A stretch of 64,000 nucleotides of DNA from Anisus vortex (Eukaryota; Mollusca; Gastropoda; Planorbidae), in assembly GCA_949126835.1 (NCBI GenBank), contig OX421502.1, forward strand, positions 40,881,473-40,945,472. The letters run 5' to 3'. The notes beneath the pieces were generated by a model that searched no databases, was not told the DNA's origin, and was given only the letters and a program-made list of their open reading frames with translations. Of the stretch, positions 11,701 through 23,700 are shown piece by piece (the first letter of the stretch is position 1; each line of letters opens with the position of its first letter). A program made the translations under genes and the position numbers.

Positions 11701-14700
11701 TTGAATCAATTCATGTATTTTATTTGTATAGATAATTGAATCAATTCATGTATTTTATTTGTATAGATAATTGAATCAATTCATGTATTTTATTTGTATA
11801 GATAATTGAATCAATTCATGTATTTTATTTGTATAGATAATTGAATCAATTCATGTATTTTATTTGTATAGATAATTGAATCAATAGTACATGTATTTTA
11901 TTTGTATAGATAATTGAATCAATTCATGTATTTTATTTGTATAGATAATTGAATCAATTCATGTATTTTATTTGTATAGATAATTGAATCAATTCATGTA
12001 TTTTATTTGTATAGATAATTGAATCAATTCATGTATTTTATTTGTATAGATAATTGAATCAATTCATGTATTTTATTTGTATAGATAATTGAATCAATAC
12101 ATGTATTTAATTTGTATAGATAATTGAATCAATTCATGTATTTTATTTGTATAGATAATTGAATCAATTCATGTATTTTATTTGTATAGATAATTGAATC
12201 AATACATGTATTTAATTTGTATAGATAATTGAATCAATTCATGTATTTTATTTGTATAGATAATTGAATCAATACATGTATTTTATTTGTATAGATAATT
12301 GAATCAATTCATGTATTTTATTTGTATAGATAATTGAATCAATTCATGTATTTAATTTGTATAGATAATTGAATCAATTCATGTATTTTATTTGTATAGA
12401 TAATTGAATCAATACATGTATTTAATTTGTATAGATAATTGAATCAATTCATGTATTTTATTTGTATAGATAATTGAATCAATTCATGTATTTAATTTGT
12501 ATAGATAATTGAATCAATACATGTATTTTATTTGTATACATAATTGAATCAATTCATGTATTTTATTTGTATAGATAATTGAATCAATTCATGTATTTTA
12601 TTTGTATAGATAATTGAATCAATTCATGTATTTTATTTGTATAGATAATTGAATCAATTCATGTATTTAATTTGTATAGATAATTGAATCAATACATGTA
12701 TTTTATTTGTATACATAATTGAATCAATTCATGTATTTTATTTGTATAGATAATTGAATCAATTCATGTATTTTATTTGTATACATAATTGAATCAATTC
12801 ATGTATTTAATTTGTATAGATAATTGAATCAATTCATGTATTTTATTTGTATACATAATTGAATCAATTCTATGTGATACGTATATTTATTATACTATTG
12901 TTTAAACAGGACATAGTAAAACAGAAATAGTACCTCTTCAACAGGTTTCTCAAAATAAGACCTCTTTGTGACCCTTTCTTTTTCTGCCTCTCTGTAACGA
13001 TCTCCCCTTTCTTTTTCACGATCTGTCTCTCTCTCCTTTTCACGATCCCTGCGATCCCTATCCCTGTCTCGATCTCTGCCCCGGTTCCTATTGAGTATAG
13101 GGTTAAACATTACGCCATATTCAGATAATTTCTCTTTCCAGAATTTCAAACAAAAAAATCTTTCAAGTGAACAATATTTGAGAAAATCAAAAGTTTCATA
13201 ATTGGGTAAGACTGTTGAATTATAGAATGAAAATATAATAGAGAATTAAAAAATTCATGTTTAGTCTGTTGACTTAGTTCCCTCATTTGCTACTAATGCA
13301 ACTCAATGCACCAGACCCTATCCGTACTAACGCGAGCAAAAGCGCCAGCCACGTTGTTTTACTATCCTTTTGTCATTTCTTGCCATGTGTTCTATGGTTA
13401 TTTTTTAGTACCAGCGCGGTTTTTAAAAAGTAGGCATATAGTCAGTTTAGTAAAAAAAAAAACTAAAGATGTTTTTATTACCATTCTTTTTTATAGCTTT
13501 TAATTTTTAACTCAATAGCTCTATACCTCCAAATATAACACTTAACAACAATTTTGCTAATAAGGATGATTCAGATATAGACTTAGATGAATTTCCATCA
13601 CAACTTAATTTACGGGATTTATGATACTTTATCCGACTCAATTGCCAGGGAGAGTAAAAATATTGAGGCCAAACCCCAGGGCCTTAACCCTCAGTGAATG
13701 ATTGTACAAATAATTCCACATTTTGTATGTTTAAAAGTTTACATTTCCATAAAGCTCAGACATTGTTCTATTTTATGATGTAATTTTTTATTAACATTGG
13801 CTAATATTTGGTCATTAAAAAAATTATAATAATTTACTAGATTTAATGATTTGCTTCCCTTTGGTTAGTACTCTAAGGGTTGTTATGGTAATCTAGGTTA
13901 GTAGCCAAAGAGCTAATGCCAGGGTTCCCACTCTTTTTCTGAAAAAAAAAATCCTGACTGTTTCCTGTCTATTTCCTAGCTATAAGAGCGAAATTCCTGG
14001 TTACCACAATGAATTTTAATTTACTATATAACGTGTATAATTCTACTTACATAAAGTCTAAACACAACATAAACTGACAATACAGATTTAATAATTCAAT
14101 GAAATCTTTTATTTAGTACAGATAATAAACTTTAATCACAAAATTATTAATTTTTTAAAACTTTTCTTTTCTCCTCAATGACACTTGTCATTTCTCCCAA
14201 TGCTTTTGTTTTGAGAGAAATGTGGTGGGCTTGCAATAGGTGTGTAGTTTCTGATGTCTTATCTTCATTGATAATGACTCTGGGAATGACACACATAGTG
14301 TTTTATATTATAAATATAAATAGGCAAAAAAGTCTACTTAATAACATAAAAAGGCAAAATACTGATGATAATATTGTTGCTTAGCTTTAAGTCAATATTA
14401 TCTTGCTAAATATCACTAGATATGTCTTTAAGAGAGACTACTATTAGTATCTCATTTACTAAAAGTAGGTACGGGTAACTAATTTAAAAAATATGATTTT
14501 GTTAACTTAGTAACAAAGACAAAAAAGGACAACTGGGTCTGACTTTAGGATTAAAAATAATTAAGAGTGAACCCCCTTGCCTTGTTTTCTATTATATACA
14601 TTTCGGACTTTTAATTTAAAAGCCTTTGCGTCCATTATTTTTTTAAAATAAATTAAAAATTCTAATTAGTTAAATTATTTATCCATATCATGATTGAGTT

Positions 14701-17700
14701 TGTTTTAGAATACATCAATATTTCCTTTTTTTTATTTTATGATATGTAGAATCAGGTTTCGAGGTCACAAACTTCAAAGTCAGACATAAAAACTAAAATC
14801 AAACAAACTAGTAGTGCCTAAATATATGTTAAAGTTTTGAAAACCCAATCATAGTAGTCCTATAGGCCTACACTAAAATAGATTTTGAAACCACATTCAA
14901 ACAACTGTCTAAACAAAATTAGGCATGGACTAGAACTAGTTTCTTAGCAACAAATTCCGACGCGAAAATCGGACATGCACATTAGCCTTTTAATAACTAC
15001 TACTAGATCTATGGCAAGCCTATGACGCTATGGCTATGGTTACTAGGATTCAACTCATTTTATTAGAACCTTAGCCTAATATTTAAATAAATGACTCTTA
15101 TATAATATTTAAAACAATTGTGAGTGAAAATTCCAATTTAATGTGTTCTTAAATGATAGTAGGCCTAACTCAGTACATTTTGTCATAAGATGAAAACATT
15201 CTAAAATATTTACTTTTTGCGAGACAAAACTAGGTCATCTTTGTCTTAGTCAAAATCGGCTGCTTTAATCATTTAATCTGATATTAAAATAAATAACATT
15301 GAGGACATTGACCCGTCATTGACCTTTGATCTTGTATTTTTGGAACTTACGACAGTAAACAATAGCAGTAAGAATCACTACGAATAGGCCTATGCATTTT
15401 AAAATATAAATAAAAGAAAACAAGATACTTGCCTTAAAGAAAATCAGCAAAGCCAAGTCAGAAAATTACTGATAAGTGTTCAAAACGGCGAGATCGCTAA
15501 AGGATTAAATGAATGATCACAAAAAAAACTTAAATCATAGTGAACTAGTCCTCCGACCTCGATATATTTAGGAATAGATTCGCCTATCCCTTTGTTTTTA
15601 ATTCTCAGTGCGCATTGGGTGGAAAACACAAAAAACGGCGCTAATGATAGAAAAATACACATTCGGCGAGGAAAAATATCTGTGACATTTTTGTTTTGGG
15701 TTTTTGTCTTCTTTTTTTCCCTGGCTTTTTAGACCTTTTTCCTTACTAAATCCCGTTTATTACGGCCGGATAAAATATGATTATATTTTCATCTAATTCC
15801 CCACTTTCCCGGAAGCGTGGGAACCCTGTAATGCTAAGTTAGAAATGTAACAACACAAAACTTTTCTGCATCCAATCCATCAAAGTAAACAGCATGCAAA
15901 AATAAGGTGAAAGAAATAATGTTCAATTGCAGCAGAATACAATAAATTAAAGTACAACCTGTCTCGGTCTCTGCCTCTATCATAATCCCTGTCTCTTTCT
16001 CGATCTGTCTTTCCACCTCTTTCTTTCTCTCTCTCTTTCCTGTCCTTTTTGTCTTTTGGTTTATTGAAAGATGGTTCATAGTCACCTATTTCTCCATACA
16101 GACTGAAAGCATAAACAAACATTTTATCAGGCATAGAGTGGCAGATAATTGAATGTTACTACTTTCTTGTATTGACTATTCCTATGTTATAGAATATAGT
16201 TTGAGTAGCTACCTTTCATCAACTGTGGTGATTTTTGCTTTATCGTCTTCTTTTATCTTGCCTGTTAAATATAAATCAATGGTGAAGAGCAGTCAATTAT
16301 ATTTTAATTAGAACATCTAAATCAATTCAACTATCTCCTCCATTAAATGTACCTTTCTCTTTCTTTTTGAGTTTCTTGGCCTCTCTCTTGCCTTGCCTCA
16401 AGTAGGACAAAATTTGGGTCAGTTTATTAATGACTATGTCATTGGTTGTCAGGGTTGTTGTAGCCTAAAAATACAAGACAATGTTTCATTCGTTAAATGA
16501 TGAGCTAGTTTTAGCACCAATGGGGTTTGTAACCTTGTAATCAACGATTAAACAAATAACAAGACTAGTAGATACAGTTTAAATCTCATCTGTTAACAAT
16601 GTTAGCATAACTTATTTTGTCCAGTGGTTGAGTTGACATTATTATAATACCTGTGACATACTAAAAAGGAAGTTTAATGTCTAACAAAGGCTCCAATTGG
16701 TTAAAAAAGGAAGAATTCTGAAGTCAGACAGTAAATGTAACAAAATGTGTGTTTGTCTAAAGTATTGCTTAGTTAAACTTATTGCCAATGTTGAGCATTG
16801 CCTAAAGTATTGTCTAGTTAAACTTATTGCCAATGTTGGGCATTAACTAGAGTATTGCCTAGTTAAACTTATTGCCAATGTTGGGCATTAACTAGAGTAT
16901 TGCCTAGTTAAACTTATTGCCAATGTTGAGCATTGCCTAAAATATTGCCTAGTTAAACTTATTGCCAATGTTAGGCATTGCCTAAAGTATTGCCTAGTTA
17001 AACTTATTGCCCATGTTGGGCATTGCCTAAAGTATTGCCTAGTTAAACTTATTGCCAATGTTAGGCATTGCCTAAAGTATTGCCTAGTTAAACTTATTGC
17101 CAATGTTGGGCATTACCTAAAGTATTGCCTAGTTAACCGTTTGGCCCTTGAAGTCGCAGCGCGTCGCCTCTACTGATAGACCCTGGTAGTCGCAGCGCGT
17201 CGTCGATTACGGGTTGTTTCGCATTTGATCGCGATGCTAGTTTTTAAATGCTTATTAAAGGCCTTTTTTTACTCTGACCAAAGAGAGCGATAGTGACGCT
17301 ATTTTTAGAAGTTTGTTTGGTAGTGTTAGCCCGATTGATCGAATATCAGTAAATTTGTGAAAATAACGCATTTTTTGTGCTAATTCTACAAAAATGTATG
17401 GTATTTCGGAGATATTTAGCATAGGCTAGGCTGATGAAGGAAATGCTTTATTATTTCAATAATGCCAAGATAATCGAGTTATTTTAAGCATTGTAGAAGT
17501 TGAATAGGCTTTGAATAGTAAGATTTGAGTCCGATACGATGATATCCTAGTTCCATCACAAAATATCGGAACCGATCGGCATAGGCTGAGCTATTTATTT
17601 TATTTTCCTTTTTATTTATTACTTTATTTCCATCTCTACTGGTTTGAATTAAACTTTATATTTTTATAATTACTATGAAGAATTTAAAGCAGTTGCTTTG

Positions 17701-20700
17701 ATAGTTTTTTTAGAGTACATTTTTTTTTAATCATATTTTTTTTGTCCGATTTTTTTTCAATATACGGAGTTATGCAACTTGACTCAAGGTTTGGAGGGTA
17801 GAAAACTGTCGACTAATTAAGGGGCGAAAGGTTAAACTTATTGCCCATGTTGAGCATTGCCTAGTTAAACTTATTGCCAATGTTGGGCATTGCCTATAGT
17901 ATTGCCTAGTTAAACTTACTGCCAATGTTGGGCAATCTGCTTTACTCCTGATTAATGTTGCTGGAACATCAGACTCTGCAAAATCATCTTCCAGGTCTAT
18001 GACGTAGGCCATTCTCCTAGGAAGGAACAATTCATTTCTCTGTGGCAGCTTATTTTTAAACAATGTTCTGTAGATGTTTCTGCCTGAAAGTGAAACAGAA
18101 ATGTGAATATATTTCATCTTACCATGGGATGATTTGAAGATATCTAGAATTTATTTCACAATGTGATGATATAATGTCATAAAAACAAAGTTTAATCTAA
18201 AAAGTCGCCAAACAACAAAAACTGAGCCCACTAGAAAATTGGTCTTTGAGTTAACAATTTCTTAACTTGGTGCAAGACTGAACAACTGAAACTACAGCTA
18301 CATTCCTTAAAAAAAAATGTATAGACTAGACACGCCTACTTCCATTAATCAAAATGAGTAACACCAAAGGTGAAAATTAGGAGCCCAGGACATCAATGAA
18401 GAACATAAGTGGGGAGGAAGCTATTTCAGTGCAAAAATAAACAAAAAATATATATTGCTGAAATATATACAACTTACAGTAATACGCTATATACATGTAC
18501 AACATAATACATGTCAAAGTCAATATAGAATTAATAAAGCATTAATTAAAAAAATCTAAACTAAGGTCTTAGGGAGAAAGTGACAAAATTATTTGTATCA
18601 GTTATATATTATTTAACCATAGCATTGGTTAAAAAAATTTTCTAGCATCTTTTCCCTTGGTAAATTTATCTACTAAGTGTAAGGCAGAAATGCAAATGTA
18701 TTTCTATAGCAGTATCAATAATCAATATATCAACTGTAATGGCCTAATTGATCATCAAGTAAATTGCTTTTAATTTGGTAAGTCCTAGGTAGACTTATAT
18801 CCAACATAAAGGTCTATGCGTAAAACTTGGTTGAATTGAAAAGGTGACAAAATGAGTTATAAATTCTAACAGTCAAACCCCTTAATTTCCCTAGTTTAGC
18901 CAATGTATTGCACAAGAAGCAATAGGAAAATTCTATTCACTGAAAGATTATAGGATAGGGCTTGCCTAAAGACAAGATGAACATTCTTTCTAATAAAATG
19001 ACAGACCTAGCTTTGTCTTGAACACAATTTTTTCTTCTACAGGCTCTTCTTCTCTGTTAGGAAACAAAAAAAAAGAATCCAAAATTCAACATGCATATTT
19101 GAATGAATTAATTCTAAGATGTGTTTTAATCTAAACTTTGTTAATTGAAAGGGTTAATAAAACTGGAATTAGATCATTACTTTTGCACTGAAACAACAGC
19201 TTCCATTAAATCTAAACTTTGTTAATTGAAAGGGTTAATAAAACTGGAATTAGATCATTACTTTGGCATTGAAACAACAGCTTCCATTAAATCTTCTTCT
19301 TCTTTTTCCTTGGTTGTAATTTCTGCTCGCACCTGTACAATACACAATACCAGTACTGAGGTGAAATAAACATGGATGTAAGTTGGCCTGTACAATACAC
19401 AATACCAGTACTGAGGTGAAATAAACATAGATGTAAGTTGGCCTGTACAATACACAATACCAGTACTGAGGTGAAATAAACATAGATGTAAGTTGGCCTG
19501 TACAATACACAATACCAGTACTGAGGTGAAATAAACATAGATGTAAGTTGGCCTGTACAATACACAATACCAGTACTGAGGTGAAATAAACATAGATGTA
19601 AGTTGGCCTGTACAATACACAATACCAGTACTGAGGTGAAATAAACATAGATGTAAGTTGGCCTGTACAATACACAATACCAGTACGGAGGTGAAATAAA
19701 CATAGATGTAAGTTGGCCTGTACAATACACAATACAAGTACTGAGGTGAAATAAACATAGATGTAAGTTGGCCTGTACAATACACAATACCAGTACTGAG
19801 GTGAAATAAACATAGATGTAAGTTGGCCTGTACAATACACAATACCAGTACTGAGGTGAAATAAACATAGATGTAAGTTGGCCAGTACAATACACAATAT
19901 CAGTACTGAGGTGAAATAAACATAGATGTAAGTTGGCCTGTACAATACACAATACCAGTACTGAGGTGAAATAATCATAGATGTAAGTTGGCTTATAAAT
20001 TTACAGACATTCCTTCTAGATGCAAGATTTTTACACCCTAGGGCTAGAACATGGGCAGTTTTGTGGACAGCCCAGTGTAATAACCAGCCTGACTCACAAT
20101 AGCAAAGTTAAATGAAGTTTTTTTAAAAATTTAGATTTTTTGTATCACTCTATGAAGCTCTAAGCAAAAGAAACAAAAAGAAAAGGAAACCTACCTTTTC
20201 TAATAGAGCAAAATCTAAGCCTTTCACCAAGTGAGTATGTTCCATGTCACCACCCAAATACTTGGAGGCTTGGATCACTTGCTTTCTTCTCTCTGCATAA
20301 TTCTCAATGCTGGCATGGAATCAACAGTGAACATGTACAACTCATCTAATGAAACTTCAAGGCAATGTTAATATGAAAGACAAAGTTTATAGAAATATAT
20401 AACAACTTTTGGTTATCAGGATTCAATATCTAAATATTAGTAAATAACAAAGAACAAAAGAAAATGATAAAACACAATCAGTATTACAAAGAATTCTTAC
20501 GCTTTGGCATCAGGGGCCACAGCTCTGTAGTCTGCAGTTGTGCTAATGACTTCAGTTTCAACATAATCCTTGTTATGACCCTCACGTCTTTCTCTGGCCT
20601 GCAATAGAGCAAGAAAAATCACAAAAGTACTTTTTAAAGATTTTACATGCTTAAAAAAAAAAACACTATATCTAACAGCATAGTTGAGAAGAATTTCTGA

Positions 20701-23700
20701 CCAAGACATGCTATAAACTTGTATTATAAAATAATATATTGAATCAATAAATCATATTTACTCTGTCCCTGTATTTAGACTCCAATTCTTTTTGTCTTTC
20801 TTCCTCATCTCTTTTAAGTTTTGCATAGTAACTGGAATAAATTAAAACAGCATATAAAACACAGGGAAATGAAGATTTTAAAACTGTGTTTAATTTAAAA
20901 ATTAGATGTGTTTAAAAGTGATTGAATTTACAAAAACTTAGCATAATAATATTGATATTTAGTCAATAATGGATAAGACATAAGTAAAAAAGTATCTTGA
21001 GATTAAAATAACATAAAACCAATGAGATTCAGGGATGGCCAGAGTTAATTGGTATAACAGCTTGTACACTGTTTAAGAGTCATTGGACACTGTGGGGATA
21101 AGATAAGTGCTAGTGGCAACTTCTCACTATATTTCAATGATGCACATTATTCCAATAACATTCAACTGGAGACATTTACACATGTTCTACAGTTTTTATG
21201 ACAAGTTAACAATTTCTTTGAAACTCTGGAACTTTAAACTTGAGATATTTATTGATATATATTATGAGTAGAGGGCTCACTGAACAGTATTATTTAAACT
21301 TGAGATATATATTGATATATATTATGAGTAGAGGGCCCACTGAACAGTATTATTGGAAATAGATTACTGATAATTCTTTCACCCTGACCAGGAGAGAATC
21401 GTTAGTAACAGAGATCACTGGATAGTGTTGTAGAGACAATTTATTATACTTGTACTATTCTATATATACTTATATATGTGATTATGTTGCTGTTTGTGCT
21501 TTAGAAAGATTACATGTCATCTTAGTTTACTAAAAATATAGCAGCATTTAGATTTCGTTGAAATTGTTTATGTAAGAAAGGACAAGTCTGCAAGAATTCT
21601 AAACAATTTAGATAATAAACCACCTAGTTCAAAGAATGTGACAAACTCTGTAAAACAATAATATATCTGCAATATTGCAACAATCATAAGTTATACCTTT
21701 TCTTTTTTTTTCTTCTGGTTGCTGCATCCTCTTCTTCTGCTTCGTCTTCTTTGATTGGGGTCCTATTGAATGTACACAGAATACATATATAGTATTAACA
21801 TGCGAAGAGTGTATTGCTTAAAAACATAGTATGATGAGTCATTAGTTAAAGAAAAGATGCAACCAAAAAAAGTGTATAAAAGTTAAAAGTGTTTTCTTAC
21901 TCAGATTTCCTTGCATGTCTAACAGTTTCACTGTATGAATTTGATGAGGAAGGCTTTGGTGTCATGAGCATCTTACGAAAATCCTCATTGGTGAGAGGAT
22001 GTCTAAAAGATAAATGTAACTTTATTGTTCACAGTTAAATCTATACTTCAAATTGTAATTGCCATCAAGTATTAAAACTCTGCCATGTAAAAAAATATTG
22101 TATACAAAATTTAAAATGTACTTACTCATCATCCGTGCCATCTTCTCCATGAGCTCTGTGTCCAGAGGGAGGTAATGGATTGGAGAAAACTTCACTATCT
22201 CCTAAAGGGGAAAATTATATCAAATTACAATGTAAAGATTCCACATCAAAATGGACAATATTTATACAACACAAATTGACCTTAAAAAAAAGTATTTTAC
22301 TGCAATAAAACAAGATTCAATTGCTTACAATACAGCTATTATATAAAGATATATTTTTATAAAACTATTATAAGCTAAACAAGAGTGCATCAGATCACGG
22401 AGCATTAGAAAATATTTTTTCAAAATCATCATGCAGGGTTCCTGCACCAAACTCAAATCTAAATTTCAGGAGGTTTTCAGGAGAAAATCTTAAATTTCAG
22501 GAGGTGCGGCAAAACCAAACTCACTACATCACTTAACATTGACTCAGATACATATAAAATTAAATAAAATATTTTTAAGGGCATTATAATGTGAAAGCTA
22601 AATATGTACCATTAAGCTATGTTCATTATATAGAGTCCTTTAACTGTCTTTAGAAGTCTTAAAATTTTTAAAAAAAAGTACAAATAATAAAAATGTTGTT
22701 TATGAAAATAAAAGAATGGAAATATAGTTTCCTGTATAGAACATCTGTTACATTAACAAGTATAGAGAAAATATTTATATGGGCCTACATTGAAAAGTAT
22801 ATAGAAAGCGTACAGATTTCCACGTTAAAAAAGACTATCACTATGAAAAGAAAAAAAACTGCTATTGTAAAGGACATGTAGATAATCCAATTTGATTACT
22901 TTTCAATCATTAGGATCATTAAGCCTATTAAAATCCTGCTACAAAAATAAAACCTTACAGCAGCTAGGTGAAGTTAGGTAAGGAGGGGCAAATAGTGCAA
23001 GGGGGAAATAGTCCACATTGACTTGTTTTTTTTTTTGTTTCGGGGATGGGGGGAGGAACTAGCTGATTCTGAACTGGTGCATATAATATCTCCCTAAACT
23101 AGATCTACCATATTAAAAAAACAACACCCGTGGATAAGTTGCACCCTGACTTTCGGGGGTTATACTGCCTTTTAACTTCTCAAAAATGCACACCTTTTAA
23201 ACATAAAAGTTACTAAATATTCACCCTAAATTGGAAACTTTCCTTAAAAAATGGTTTCAATCATGCATAAGGCAAACACAGTGCTTCACTTATTTAAACA
23301 ACCGATCAATACAGCCATTAGCCATATGGGAAAGTAAGATATCTGTTTCTTCATCTAAGTCCCTGTCCAAACTAAAGTTCCTATCCTTATAGTAATACTT
23401 TAGTGGATCGGCACAAAAAAGTCTTTTGAAGTAGGCCTGCGCTATGCTTTCTAGACTGAACAGCGCCGGTTTTGATGACGCGCTATACAAGTGCCCAAGG
23501 CTAATTACCATTAACATTGTTTGTAATGATTTCTAGTCAGATATATTCAGCATTGAGTGCATTTCATGAATGTATCTGTGAATAAAATGACTTAGACTTC
23601 TAGTCTTCTAGATTAGGCTTAGTCATTAGACTGATAAACTGATAGACCTAGGGCCACACCGGCTAGGTCTATGCCTTGACCCAAAATCGCCTGCCTACAT

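Noticed and set aside
13691..13888. Small TTAA-flanked MITE (CCCTCAGTG at left, CTCTAAGGG at right)
   Set aside because: Termini match only partly and the right flank is not TTAA; too weak to annotate.
16761..17919. AT-AC (U12-type) introns suggested by ATAAGT copies
   Set aside because: U12 AT-AC donors read ATATCC; these are mutated copies of a U2-type donor, and the real one has GT.
19250..19978. Three overlapping minus-strand frames of 210-242 codons
   Set aside because: They come from the 55-bp array being stop-free; only the last ~70 nt (exon 8 of IK) is real coding sequence.
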